A stretch of DNA of 64,000 nucleotides from Cupriavidus necator. Lineage in GTDB: Bacteria; Pseudomonadota; Gammaproteobacteria; Burkholderiales; Burkholderiaceae. Position numbers and translations under genes: made by a program. Below, one piece after another: positions 18,455-27,624 of the stretch (its first letter is position 1; each line of letters begins with the position of its first letter). The notes beneath the pieces are model-generated. The model had not been told where the DNA came from. It was given only the letters and a program-made list of their open reading frames with translations, and did no database searches. Location: NCBI RefSeq assembly GCF_013141915.1, contig NZ_SROX01000001.1, forward strand, positions 868,001 through 932,000, read 5' to 3'.

Positions 18455-19081
18455 ATGTTTTTCTCCGCGCGTCCTTTCCGCTATCCGCTGTCGACCCTGC
18501 TGGCAAGCGCCATGCTTGCGCTGGCGCCGCTGGCTGGCGCGGCCGCACCCGCTGCGCCCACAACTTCCGCCGCGTTCGGTGTCGACCAGCTGATGTCCAC
18601 GCTGGCGCAGCGCAAGTCCGGGCGCGTGCGGTTTACCGAGACCAAGTACCTGGCGCTGCTCGACAAGCCGGTGCATTCCTCGGGCGAGCTCCGCTTCACC
18701 GCGCCCGACCACCTGGAAAAGCGCACGCTCTCGCCCCGGGCGGAAAACCTGGTGCTGGACGGCGACATGCTGACCGTCGAGCGCGACGGCAAGCGCTACA
18801 CCATGCCGCTGCAGAACTACCCCGAGATCGCCGCCTTTATCGAAAGCATCCGTGCCACGCTGGCCGGCAACCGCGATACGCTGGAGCGCTACTACGAGCT
18901 CGGCGTAGAGGGCCGTGCCAGCCGCTGGACGCTGACGCTGACGCCGGCGGACTCGCGCATGGCCGCGGCGGTCAGCCAGGTGCGCATCGAAGGCAGGCAG
19001 GACGTGCTGGACCAGATCGAGATCCGCCAGGCCGACGGTGACCGCTCGGTGATGAAGATCGGGCCGGCCGCGAACCGATGA
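18455..19081 (+). CDS. LolA-like periplasmic lipid carrier
   Basis: Exported protein of about 208 residues: signal peptide (LASAMLALAPLAGAAA), then a LolA-type half-barrel sequence with RVRFTETKYLALLDKPV, SSGELRFTAPDHLEKRT and the following strands. LolA-like proteins in polyene and xanthomonadin clusters are thought to ferry the product across the periplasm with the MMPL exporter encoded next. The frame is also open from a TTG at 18434 that would overlap the previous stop; ATG at 18455 is chosen as it starts near the signal peptide. Confidence 0.82.
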   Translation: MFFSARPFRYPLSTLLASAMLALAPLAGAAAPAAPTTSAAFGVDQLMSTLAQRKSGRVRFTETKYLALLDKPVHSSGELRFTAPDHLEKRTLSPRAENLVLDGDMLTVERDGKRYTMPLQNYPEIAAFIESIRATLAGNRDTLERYYELGVEGRASRWTLTLTPADSRMAAAVSQVRIEGRQDVLDQIEIRQADGDRSVMKIGPAANR

Positions 19082-21483
19082 GCGCGGCACCGCGCCGCCT
19101 GGCGCTGGCGTTGTGGGTGCTGGCGCTGCTGGCCTGCGCCGCTGTCGTCAGCCGCACCACCTTCACCGCCGACCTCTCCGCCTTCCTGCCGCGGCTGCCC
19201 AGCGCCGAGCAGCAGTTGCTGGTGAACCAGCTGCGCGACGGGCTGGTCTCGCGCCTGATCCTGGTCGGCATCGAAGGCGGCGACGCCGACAGCCGGGCCC
19301 GGATCGCGCGCGCGATGGCGGCGCAACTGCGCGCCGACCGCCGCTTCGCGTCGGTGCAGAACGGCGAGCCGATCAACCAGGCGGCAGACCGCGAGTACGT
19401 CTTCGCCCACCGCTACCTGCTCAGCCCCGCGGTCACGCCGGAGCGTTTCAGCGAACGCGGGCTTGCCCAGGCGGTGAACGATTCGTTCGCGCTGCTGGCC
19501 TCCTCCGCCGGGCTCTTCACCAAGTCATTGCTGCCGCGCGATCCCACCGGCGAGGTCGCGGCGATGCTGGCGCAGCTCGATGCCGGCCAGCGCGTGCCGA
19601 TGCATGCGGGGGCGTGGGCCTCGCGCGACGGCAAGCGCGCGCTGTTGCTGGCGCAGACGGCCAGCGCAGGCTCGGATACGGATGCGCAGGCACAGGCGAT
19701 CGCCGCCGTGCGGGAAGCATTTGCCCGCGCCGCAGCGGCCGGTCCGTACCAACTGGTGATGACGGGTCCCGGCGTGTTCTCGGTCAAGGCGCGCGACACC
19801 ATCCGGCACGATGTCGAGCGGCTCTCGACCATCGGCCTGGCCATCATCGTCACGCTGCTGCTGGCGGTGTACCGATCGGTGCCGTTGCTGGTGCTGGGGC
19901 TGGTGCCTGTGCTGAGCGGCGCGCTGGCCGGCATCGCCGCGGTCAGCCTGGGTTTCGGTGGCTCGGTGCATGGCCTGACGCTCGGCTTTGGCACCACGCT
20001 GATCGGCGAGGCCGTCGACTATTCGATCTACCTGTTCGTGCAGTCCGCGCAGTACACGCGCAATGGGCAGCGCGACGAACGCGCCTGGCTGGGCGGCTTC
20101 TGGCCAACGGTGCGCCTGGGCGTGCTGACTTCGGTCTGCGGCTTTGCCTCGCTGCTGCTGTCGGGCTTCCCGGGACTGGCGCAATTGGGCCTGTATTCGA
20201 TCGCCGGGCTTGCCACCGCGGCTTTGGTCACCCGCTTCGTGCTGCCGCAGCTGGTGCCGGCCACGCTGCACCTGCGCGACGTCGCGCCACTGGGCCGCAA
20301 GCTGCAATGGCTGGCGGTGCGCGCGCACCGGCTGCGCTGGGTGGTTCTGCTGCTGGTGGTGGGCGCCTGCGTGGCGCTGGCCTTGCACCGCGGCACGCTG
20401 TGGGGCCGGGAACTGCAGGCGCTGAGCCCGGTATCGGCGAGCGACCAGGCCCTCGATACGTCGCTGCGCGAGAACCTGGGCGCACCGGACGTGCGCTACC
20501 TGGTGGTGGTGTCGGGGCCGGACCAGGAATCCGTGCTGCAGGGCGCCGAGCGCGTGGCGCATGAGCTGGAAACGCTGGTGGCGCAGAACTTCATCGGCGG
20601 CTACGAGAGTCCGGCGCGCTACCTGCCCAGCGCGGCCACCCAGCGCGAACGCCAGGCCAGCCTGCCGCCGCCCGACGTGCTGGCGCAGCGGCTGCATGCC
20701 GCCATCGCCACCCAGCCGGTGCGCGCGTCGCTGTTCGCGCCCTTCCTGGCACAGGTCGAAGCGGCCCGCACCGGGCCGCTACTGCAGCGCGAGAGCCTGC
20801 GCGGCACCTCGATGGCCCTCGCGGTCGACGCCCTGCTGCTGCAGCGCGACGGCCGCTGGAGCGCCACGCTGCCGCTGCGCGCGCCGGTGCACGCGCCGCA
20901 AGAAGCCGGCGCCGCCGACGGCGTAGACAGCGCCGGGGTGCGGGCCGCCATCCAGCGGGCCGGCGTGCCCGATACCCTGTTCGTCGATCTGAAAGGCGAA
21001 TCGGACCGGCTCTATGCCGGCTATCTGCGCGAGGCCATGCTGCTGTCACTGTGCGGGCTGCTGGCGATCATCGCCCTGCTGGCGGTGGCGCTGCGCTCAC
21101 CGCGGCGGGTGCTGGCCACGGTGCTGCCGCTGGCCGCCGCGGCGGTGGTGGTGCTGGGCGGGCTGGCGGCGCTGGGCCAGCCGCTGACGCTGCTGCACCT
21201 GGTGGGCCTGTTGCTGCTGGCCGCGGTCGGTTCCAACTACGCACTATTCTTTAATGGCCCGGCAGCGGACGGCCGGGTGGCCGGCGCTTCACCGCACACG
21301 CTGGTGTCGCTGCTGCTGGCCAACCTGACCACGGTTGCCGCGTTCGGCCTGCTGGCGCTGTCGAGCTTGCCGCTGCTGCAGGCGTTTGGCCTGACAGTCG
21401 GTCCCGGCGCCGTGCTGGCTCTGTGGTTTTCGGCCATCCTTGCGCCCGCCTCAGCACCGGGGAAGGCCGGGAGCGCAACATGA
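19078..21483 (+). CDS. MMPL/RND-family lipid exporter
   Basis: Inner-membrane exporter of 801 residues with the duplicated RND layout: transmembrane segment 1 (LALALWVLALLACAAVV), a periplasmic domain, five segments around residues 245-390 (including FGTTLIGEAVDYSIYLFV, where Asp and Tyr are the expected proton-relay residues), a seventh segment near 420, a second periplasmic domain, and five C-terminal segments. The ATG overlaps the LolA-like stop. It probably extracts the finished polyene lipid from the inner membrane and hands it to the LolA-like carrier. Confidence 0.88.
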   Translation: MSAAPRRLALALWVLALLACAAVVSRTTFTADLSAFLPRLPSAEQQLLVNQLRDGLVSRLILVGIEGGDADSRARIARAMAAQLRADRRFASVQNGEPINQAADREYVFAHRYLLSPAVTPERFSERGLAQAVNDSFALLASSAGLFTKSLLPRDPTGEVAAMLAQLDAGQRVPMHAGAWASRDGKRALLLAQTASAGSDTDAQAQAIAAVREAFARAAAAGPYQLVMTGPGVFSVKARDTIRHDVERLSTIGLAIIVTLLLAVYRSVPLLVLGLVPVLSGALAGIAAVSLGFGGSVHGLTLGFGTTLIGEAVDYSIYLFVQSAQYTRNGQRDERAWLGGFWPTVRLGVLTSVCGFASLLLSGFPGLAQLGLYSIAGLATAALVTRFVLPQLVPATLHLRDVAPLGRKLQWLAVRAHRLRWVVLLLVVGACVALALHRGTLWGRELQALSPVSASDQALDTSLRENLGAPDVRYLVVVSGPDQESVLQGAERVAHELETLVAQNFIGGYESPARYLPSAATQRERQASLPPPDVLAQRLHAAIATQPVRASLFAPFLAQVEAARTGPLLQRESLRGTSMALAVDALLLQRDGRWSATLPLRAPVHAPQEAGAADGVDSAGVRAAIQRAGVPDTLFVDLKGESDRLYAGYLREAMLLSLCGLLAIIALLAVALRSPRRVLATVLPLAAAAVVVLGGLAALGQPLTLLHLVGLLLLAAVGSNYALFFNGPAADGRVAGASPHTLVSLLLANLTTVAAFGLLALSSLPLLQAFGLTVGPGAVLALWFSAILAPASAPGKAGSAT

Positions 21484-22328
21484 AACCGCTATCCGCACCG
21501 GGCGTAGCCATGCCCGAAGCTTGCCCCAGCCGACCATGGCGGCCAAGCCCCATGCTCTATGGTGCCGCCGCCGTGCATGTGGGTGCCATCGGCGCGATGC
21601 TCGCTTATCCGCAGAGCCTGGGCTGGGCCCTCGGTGGCATCGGCGCAACCCATGCGGCAATGTGCGCGGCTGGCCTGTGGCCGCGCAGCACCTGGCTCGG
21701 CCCCAACCTGCTGCGCTTGCCGCCATCGGCCGAAGGCTGCGTGGCGCTGACTTTCGACGACGGCCCCAACCCGGCGTTGACGCCGCGGGTACTCGACCTG
21801 CTCGACCAGCACGGCGCCAGCGCGACGTTTTTCTGCATCGGCCAGCGCGCCGCGGCGCATCCCGAGCTGGTGCGCGAGATCGTGCGCCGCGGCCACGCCG
21901 TGGAAAACCACAGCATGTCCCACCGGATGTACTTTTCCACGTTCGGGCCCGGCCGCATGCAGCGCGATATCGCCGCCGCGCAGCAGGTGCTGGCGGATAT
22001 CACCGGCCAGGCGCCGCGCTTCTTCCGCGCCCCGGCGGGGCTGCGCAATCCCTTCCTGGAGCCGGTGCTGTGCCGGCTCGGGCTGCAACTGGCGGCCTGG
22101 ACCCGGCGCGGCTTCGATACCCGCAGCGGCAACAATGCCGCGCGCGTGGCGCGGCGCCTTGCCGGCGGGCTGGCCGCGCGCGACATCCTGCTGCTGCATG
22201 ACGGCAACCCCGGCCTGGACCCTGCCGGCCACCCCCACTGCACCACCGTGCTGCCGGGCCTGCTTGACGCCATCGACCGTGCCGGACTGCGCTGCGTGAC
22301 GCTGCGCTCGGCGGTGCCGGCAGCCTGA
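21480..22328 (+). CDS. Polysaccharide deacetylase (NodB homology)
   Basis: Enzyme of 282 residues. Three N-terminal hydrophobic stretches (residues about 25-75) anchor it in the membrane. The NodB domain follows: LTFDDGPNPALTPRVLDLL (catalytic and metal Asp pair), ATFFCIGQRA, the metal-binding H-x3-H in ENHSMSH, RFFRAPAGLRNPF, and DILLLHDGN with the catalytic His. It removes N-acetyl groups from sugars. The start overlaps the MMPL stop. It is not a standard aryl polyene gene; with the GT2 it suggests a de-N-acetylated aminosugar on the product. Confidence 0.88.
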   Translation: MKPLSAPGVAMPEACPSRPWRPSPMLYGAAAVHVGAIGAMLAYPQSLGWALGGIGATHAAMCAAGLWPRSTWLGPNLLRLPPSAEGCVALTFDDGPNPALTPRVLDLLDQHGASATFFCIGQRAAAHPELVREIVRRGHAVENHSMSHRMYFSTFGPGRMQRDIAAAQQVLADITGQAPRFFRAPAGLRNPFLEPVLCRLGLQLAAWTRRGFDTRSGNNAARVARRLAGGLAARDILLLHDGNPGLDPAGHPHCTTVLPGLLDAIDRAGLRCVTLRSAVPAA

Positions 22329-22392
22329 GTCCGGCGGCTTGTTACAATTGACGCTGCTTTCCGAGAATCCTTCCATTCGCCTCATCCAAGCC

Positions 22393-23595
22393 GTGTCCCC
22401 GCTCCTGTTATCGCATTTCACGGCCACCAGCTGCCTCGGCGCCGGCATCGCCGCCACGCTGGCGGCGCTGCGCGCGCAGCGCGGCGGCCTGGCGCCCTGC
22501 CGCTTCGGCGACGTCGCGCTCGACACCTACGTCGGCGAAGTGGCCGGCCTCGATGCCGTCACGCTGCCGGGCGGCCTGGCGGAGTTCGACTGCCGCAACA
22601 ACCGGCTGGCGCTGCTGGCCCTGGAGCAGGACGACTTTGCCGCACGGGTGCGCGAGGCAGCGGCACGCTACGGCAGCCACCGCATCGGTGTCTTTCTCGG
22701 CACCAGCACCGCGGGCGTGCTACAGACGGAACTGGGCTACCGCCAGCGCGATCCGGCCAGCGGCGCGCTGCCGCCGGACTTCCACTATGGCGGCACGCAC
22801 AATCCCTATTCGCTGCCGGCGTTCCTGCGGCAGCATCTGGGCCTGTCGGGGCCGGCGGCGGCAGTGTCGTCGGCGTGCTCGTCGGGGGCCAAGGTGTTCA
22901 GCTCGGCGCGGCGCCTGCTGGAGGCAGGGCTGATCGATGCGGCCGTGGTCGGCGGCGTCGACTCGCTGTGCCACACCACGCTGTACGGCTTCAATGCGCT
23001 GGAGTTGTTGTCGCGCCAGCCGTGCCGCCCCTACGACGTTGCGCGCAACGGCATCTCGATCGGCGAAGGCGCGGTGTTCGGCCTGCTTGAACGCGTGACC
23101 GGGACGGTGGCGGACGATGCCATCCTGCTCGCAGGCATCGGCGAATCGAGCGACGCCCACCATATGTCGACGCCACACCCGGAAGGGCTCGGCGCGCGCA
23201 TGGCGATGGCGCAGGCGCTGGCCGGCGCGGGCATCGCGCCGGCGCAGGTCGGCTACGTCAACCTGCACGGCACCGCCACGCGCAGCAACGACGCCGCCGA
23301 AGCCCTGGCCATGGCTGCGGTACTGCCGGGCACGCCATGCAGCTCGACCAAGGGCGCCACCGGCCATGCGCTGGGCGCGGCCGGCGCGCTCGAGGCGGTG
23401 ATCTGCGCGCTGGCGCTGCGCCACGGCCTGGTGCCGGCCGGCATCAATACCACGCAGGTAGACCCCGCGCTCAACGTGAACTACCAGCTCGCCAACCGGG
23501 ACACGCCGTTGGGCTACGCGATGAGCAATGCGTTCGGCTTCGGCGGATCCAACTGCAGCCTGCTGTTCGCCCGTGCGGACGCGGTTGCTCACTGA
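22393..23595 (+). CDS. Beta-ketoacyl-ACP synthase (FabB/FabF-type)
   Basis: Ketosynthase of 400 residues from a GTG at 22393 (the frame is open from 22339). The Cys-His-His triad is intact: SSACSSGAK, NLHGTATRSND, and KGATGHALGAAG. The C-terminal FGFGGSNCSLLF loop matches the family. It extends the acyl chain on the ACP. It sits 64 bp after the deacetylase, just before a chain-length-factor gene, the usual pairing in aryl polyene synthases. Confidence 0.9.
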   Translation: MSPLLLSHFTATSCLGAGIAATLAALRAQRGGLAPCRFGDVALDTYVGEVAGLDAVTLPGGLAEFDCRNNRLALLALEQDDFAARVREAAARYGSHRIGVFLGTSTAGVLQTELGYRQRDPASGALPPDFHYGGTHNPYSLPAFLRQHLGLSGPAAAVSSACSSGAKVFSSARRLLEAGLIDAAVVGGVDSLCHTTLYGFNALELLSRQPCRPYDVARNGISIGEGAVFGLLERVTGTVADDAILLAGIGESSDAHHMSTPHPEGLGARMAMAQALAGAGIAPAQVGYVNLHGTATRSNDAAEALAMAAVLPGTPCSSTKGATGHALGAAGALEAVICALALRHGLVPAGINTTQVDPALNVNYQLANRDTPLGYAMSNAFGFGGSNCSLLFARADAVAH

Positions 23596-23604
23596 GCCAG
23601 CGCC

Positions 23605-24417
23605 ATGCCGCACCCTGTCTATATCGAAAGCATCGGCCTGCTCGGCCCCGGACTGAACAGCTGGCAGCAAGCCAGCGCCGTGCTCGCGGGGCGCACGCCC
23701 TATGCGTACTCTGCCACCGAGCTGCCGCTGCCCGCGGGCCTGCCCCCGGCCGAGCGCCGCCGCACCGGCCCCACCGTCCGGCTGGCGCTGGGCGTGGGCC
23801 AGCAGGCGGTGGCGGCCAGTGGCTGCGATGCCGCGCAACTGCCGACAATCTTTACCTCGTCCAGCAGCGATGGCCACAACTTCCACGCCATCTGCGAAGG
23901 ACTGGCACAGCCTGAGCCGCTGATGTCGCCCACGCGCTTCCACAACTCGGTGCACAACGCGACCGCCGGCTACTGGTCGATCGCCGCCGGCGCGATGCGC
24001 GCGTCGAACGTGCTGTGCGCGATGGACGGCAGCCTTGGCGCGGGGCTGCTGGAAGGCGTGCTGCAGGTTGGCGCCGATGCGGAGCCCTGCCTGCTGATCG
24101 CTTATGACACCGGCTACCCGGAGCCGCTGCACAGTTGCCGGCCGATTCCCGATCCGTTTGGGGTGGCCCTGCTGCTCACGCCACGACCGACCCCGCACTC
24201 GCTGGCGCGCATCGCGGTGGCGCTGACGCAGGCGCCCGCCACCGCAATGCCGGACGCCGCGCTGGAAGCGCTGCGCAACTCGGCCCCCGCCGCGCGCGTG
24301 CTGCCGCTGCTGGCAGCCATTGCCCGCGGCGAGACCGGCACGGTGGTACTGGAGTATCTGGACACGTTGCGGATTGAAGCCAACGTGGCTGGCCCGGGCA
24401 GCCAGGCCCATGCCTGA
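23605..24417 (+). CDS. Ketosynthase-like chain-length factor (ApeC type)
   Basis: Protein of 270 residues resembling the N-terminal half of a ketosynthase but without the active-site Cys: the nucleophile region reads NSVHNATAGYWSIAAGA. This corresponds to the KS-like chain-length-factor family found in aryl polyene clusters, which forms a heterodimer with the true ketosynthase. It begins 9 bp after the ketosynthase stop. Confidence 0.82.
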   Translation: MPHPVYIESIGLLGPGLNSWQQASAVLAGRTPYAYSATELPLPAGLPPAERRRTGPTVRLALGVGQQAVAASGCDAAQLPTIFTSSSSDGHNFHAICEGLAQPEPLMSPTRFHNSVHNATAGYWSIAAGAMRASNVLCAMDGSLGAGLLEGVLQVGADAEPCLLIAYDTGYPEPLHSCRPIPDPFGVALLLTPRPTPHSLARIAVALTQAPATAMPDAALEALRNSAPAARVLPLLAAIARGETGTVVLEYLDTLRIEANVAGPGSQAHA

Positions 24418-24889
24418 CTGGATCAGGGACCGCGCATGGATCGCGGCGCGCATTCCGCATCAAGGCAGCATGTGCCTGCTTGACGGCGTGGTGGCATGGG
24501 ATACGGCATCGATCCGCTGCACGGCAGTGAGCCACACGCACCCGGATAATCCGTTGCGCGCGCACGGCCGGCTGGCGGCGGTGTGCGGTATCGAATATGC
24601 CGCGCAGGCCATGGCCGTGCATGGCGCCCTGCTGAGCGAGGCCGCGCCAGGCTGCGGCGTGCAGCAGCGCCCGCGAAGGGGCTATCTTGCCAGCGTGCGC
24701 AGGCTGGTGCTGCAGGTGGAGCGGCTCGACGACGTCCCGGCGCCGCTGGAGGTCACGGCAGAGCGCATCAGCGGCGAGGGTGCCACCGTGCTCTACGCTT
24801 TTGCCGTCAACGCCGCGGGACGTACGCTGCTGTCAGGCCGCGCGACGGTCATACTGGATGCCGCCGCGCTGGGCGATCACACCAACTGA
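24410..24889 (+). CDS. 3-hydroxyacyl-ACP dehydratase (ApeP-like hotdog protein)
   Basis: Protein of 159 residues with a single hotdog fold: AARIPHQGSMCLLDGVVAWD, DNPLRAHGRLAAVCGIEYAAQAMA and RGYLASVRRLVL. The HQG/xMxLL pattern is typical of the ApeP-like dehydratases. Its ATG overlaps the previous stop by 8 bp. It is the last gene of the cluster. With the dehydratase domain fused to the ligase, the cluster encodes two dehydratases but no ketoreductase. Confidence 0.82.
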   Translation: MPDWIRDRAWIAARIPHQGSMCLLDGVVAWDTASIRCTAVSHTHPDNPLRAHGRLAAVCGIEYAAQAMAVHGALLSEAAPGCGVQQRPRRGYLASVRRLVLQVERLDDVPAPLEVTAERISGEGATVLYAFAVNAAGRTLLSGRATVILDAAALGDHTN

Positions 24890-24913
24890 AGCGCCCCGAC
24901 CGGCGCCCTTGCC

Positions 24914-26176
24914 TCAGCGCGCCGGCAGGATCTTGCCCGCCACCGTACCGAAGCCGACGCGATAGCCGTCGCCTTGGCAGTAACCGGTCATGATCACCTC
25001 ATCGCCATCCTGCAGGAAGCCGCGCTGGCTGCCATCAGCCAGCGTCAGCGGCTCGGCGCCGTTGCGGGTCAGCTCCAGCAGGCTGCCGTAAGAGTCCGGC
25101 GTGGTGCCGCTGATCGTGCCCGAGCCCATCAGGTCGCCCACGCGCACATTGCAGCCCGACACGGTGTGGTGAGCCAGCTGCTGCGCCATGGTCCAGTACA
25201 TCGCCTTGAAGTTGGTGCGGCAGATGGTGCTGGGGGCCGCTGCGCCATCGGGCTGCAGCGCGACTTCCAGCGCGATGTCGTAGGCATTCTTGTCCTGCTG
25301 CCGCAGGTAGGCCAGTGGCTCGGGCGATTGCGCGGGATTGTCGCGGCGGAACGGCTCGAGCGCCTCCATGGTGACCACCCAGGGCGAGATCGAGGTACCG
25401 AAGCCCTTGCTGTTGAACGGCCCCAGCGGCACGTATTCCCATTGCTGGATATCGCGCGCGCTCCAGTCGTTGAGCAGCACCATGCCGAACATATGCGCCG
25501 GCGCGTCGGCGGTGCTGACGGGCTCGCCCAGGGCCGAGGCCTTGCCGACGATAAAGCCCATCTCCAGCTCGAAATCCAGCTTGCGGCAGGCGCTGAAGAC
25601 CGGGCGGGCCTCGTTGGGCAGCTTGATCTGGCCATTGGGGCGATGCAGCGGCGTGCCGCTCACCACCACCGAGCTGGCGCGGCCGTTGTAGCCGATGGGA
25701 ATTTCCAGCCAGTTCGGCAGCAGCGCATTGTCCGGATCGCGGAACATGCGGCCGACGTTGGTGGCATGCTCCTTCGACGAATAGAAGTCCGTGTAGCCCG
25801 GGATTTCGACCGGCAGGTGCAGGGTTGCGGCCGACATCGGCACCAGCGCCTGGTGGCGCAAGGCGGCGTTGTCGCGCAAGGCCGCGTCCGCACCGGACAG
25901 CAGCGCCGTCAGGCGCCGGCGCGTCTCGCTCCAGACCGGCTGGCCCAGCGCGATGAAGCGGTTCAGGCTGGCCGCGGCAAAGGTGCCCCGGGCCGCTTCA
26001 GGCAGCAGGCCGGCTTGGTCCAGTGCGGCGAGGTCCACGACTTGGTCGCCGATGGCGACGCCGACACGCGGCGTCTGGCCTTGGGTGGAAAACACGCCGT
26101 AGGGCAGGTTTTGCAGCGGAAAATGGCTCTTGCCGTCGTTGGCGCTGTCGATCCAGCTGGTTTGGGGGGCGGTCAT
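24914..26176 (-). CDS. fahA: Fumarylacetoacetase
   Basis: Cytosolic hydrolase of 420 residues cutting fumarylacetoacetate to fumarate and acetoacetate, last step of the homogentisate pathway. Active-site regions include PGYTDFYSSKEHATNVG (catalytic His and metal Asp), the metal-binding Glu residues of LDFELEMGFIVGK, and VLLNDWSARDIQQWEY. Length matches the eukaryote-like FAH family. It follows hmgA on the same strand, 128 bp away with a large hairpin between them. Confidence 0.96.
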   Translation of the reverse strand: MTAPQTSWIDSANDGKSHFPLQNLPYGVFSTQGQTPRVGVAIGDQVVDLAALDQAGLLPEAARGTFAAASLNRFIALGQPVWSETRRRLTALLSGADAALRDNAALRHQALVPMSAATLHLPVEIPGYTDFYSSKEHATNVGRMFRDPDNALLPNWLEIPIGYNGRASSVVVSGTPLHRPNGQIKLPNEARPVFSACRKLDFELEMGFIVGKASALGEPVSTADAPAHMFGMVLLNDWSARDIQQWEYVPLGPFNSKGFGTSISPWVVTMEALEPFRRDNPAQSPEPLAYLRQQDKNAYDIALEVALQPDGAAAPSTICRTNFKAMYWTMAQQLAHHTVSGCNVRVGDLMGSGTISGTTPDSYGSLLELTRNGAEPLTLADGSQRGFLQDGDEVIMTGYCQGDGYRVGFGTVAGKILPAR

Positions 26177-26234
26177 CGGGTGGCTCCGGGAAATTTGGCC
26201 GGCACGGGTGGCGTGCGGGCTTGTGTTGCTGCCC

Positions 26235-26298
26235 GGCGTCTGCCCCGTCTCCCGTTCTTCCCGGCACAGGGAAGAACAACGGCGGGAGGGCAGACGCC
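26235..26298 (-). repeat. Large intercistronic stem-loop between hmgA and fahA
   Basis: Outer arms GGCGTCTGCCC (26235-26245) and GGGCAGACGCC (26288-26298) pair perfectly over 11 bp, and inner arms GTTCTTCCC (26254-26262) and GGGAAGAAC (26269-26277) pair over 9 bp with a 6-nt loop; CTCCCG/CGGGAG adds pairs between them. No T-run follows in the direction of transcription, so it is not a classical terminator. It may stabilise or process the transcript. Confidence 0.85.
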
Positions 26299-26304
26299 AG
26301 CGCT

Positions 26305-27624
26305 TTAGCGGACGTTCGGGTTGAAATGCTTCTTCAGGCCCTGCCAGCAGGTGTAGTACTCCTGCTGCAGCGAGGCCGATTGCGCGGCGTACGGCGTCGG
26401 CCGGAGCACGCCCGGCGTTTCGAACATGAACGCCATGGTGTTTTCGATGTGGTGCGGCGTCGAGGTGTCGGCGACGCTGGCCTTCTCGAAGGTTTCCGCA
26501 TCGGGACCGTGGCCGCTCATGCAGTTGTGCAGGCTGGCGCCGCCCGGCGCGAAGCCTTCGGCCTTGGCGTCATAGACGCCGGAGATCAGACCCATGAATT
26601 CGCTGGCGATATTGCGGTGGAACCAGGGCGGGCGGAATGAGTCCTGCATCGCCAGCCAGCGCGGCCCGAAGATGACGAAGTCGATGGTGTCGACGCCCGG
26701 CGTATCCGACGGCGACTGCAGCACCAGGAAGATCGACGGATCCGGATGGTCGAAGCTGATAGAGCCGATGGTGTTGAAGCGGCGCAGATCGTACTTGTAC
26801 GGCGCGTAGTTGCCGTGCCAGGCCACCACGTCGAGCGGCGAGTGGCCGATATCGGCGCGCCACAGGTTGCCCTGGAACTTGGCCACCAGTTCGAACGCGC
26901 CTTCGCGGTCTTCGTAGCTCGCCACCGGCGACAGGAAGTCACGCGGGTTGGCCAGCCCGTTCGAGCCGATCACGCCCAGGTCAGGCAGCCGGAACAGCGC
27001 GCCGTAGTTCTCGCAGATATAGCCGCGCGCCTCACCATCGGGCAACTCCACGCGGAAGCGCACGCCACGCGGAATCACTACGATCTCGTGCGGCTCGACT
27101 TCCAGGCGGCCCAGTTCGGTCACCATCAGCAGCCTGCCCTGCTGCGGCACGATCAGCATCTCGCCGTCGGCGTTGTAGAAAAAGCGGCCCTGCATCGACC
27201 GGTTGGCCAGATACAAATGGATGCCGCAGCCGGTCATTGCTTCCGGGCCGCCATTGCCGGCCATGGTGACGATGCCGTCGATAAAGTCGGTCGGCGCCGA
27301 CGGCATCGCCGGCGGACTCCAGCGCATCTGGTTCGGCGACGGCGGCACCTGGTCGAAGCGGCTCAGGAAGCGCGACTGCTCGATGTGGGTGAACGGCTGG
27401 TGCATCGCTGCAGGGCGAATGCGGTACAGCCACGAGCGACGGTTGTGCGCACGCGGCGCGGTGAACGCCGTGCCCGACAACTGCTCCGCATACAGGCCAT
27501 AGGGCGCGCGTTGAGGCGAGTTCCGGCCCACCGGCAGCGCGCCGGGCAGTGCCTCGCTGGCAAATTCGTTGGCGAAGCCGGACATATAGCCGTGCTCGGC
27601 GAGCTGGGTGTGGGTGAGGTCCAT
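26305..27624 (-). CDS. hmgA: Homogentisate 1,2-dioxygenase
   Basis: Fe(II) ring-cleaving dioxygenase of 439 residues that converts homogentisate to maleylacetoacetate in tyrosine and phenylalanine breakdown. Family stretches include [19 protein letters not shown] at the N-terminus, [39 protein letters not shown] and [16 protein letters not shown], and the iron-ligand region [17 protein letters not shown]. Full length. Likely co-transcribed with fahA. Maleylacetoacetate isomerase is not in the window. Confidence 0.96.
   Translation of the reverse strand: MDLTHTQLAEHGYMSGFANEFASEALPGALPVGRNSPQRAPYGLYAEQLSGTAFTAPRAHNRRSWLYRIRPAAMHQPFTHIEQSRFLSRFDQVPPSPNQMRWSPPAMPSAPTDFIDGIVTMAGNGGPEAMTGCGIHLYLANRSMQGRFFYNADGEMLIVPQQGRLLMVTELGRLEVEPHEIVVIPRGVRFRVELPDGEARGYICENYGALFRLPDLGVIGSNGLANPRDFLSPVASYEDREGAFELVAKFQGNLWRADIGHSPLDVVAWHGNYAPYKYDLRRFNTIGSISFDHPDPSIFLVLQSPSDTPGVDTIDFVIFGPRWLAMQDSFRPPWFHRNIASEFMGLISGVYDAKAEGFAPGGASLHNCMSGHGPDAETFEKASVADTSTPHHIENTMAFMFETPGVLRPTPYAAQSASLQQEYYTCWQGLKKHFNPNVR

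Noticed and set aside
24974-26308. Long plus-strand open frame of 444 codons opposite fahA
   Set aside because: Antisense to a complete fumarylacetoacetase gene and has no recognisable protein features.
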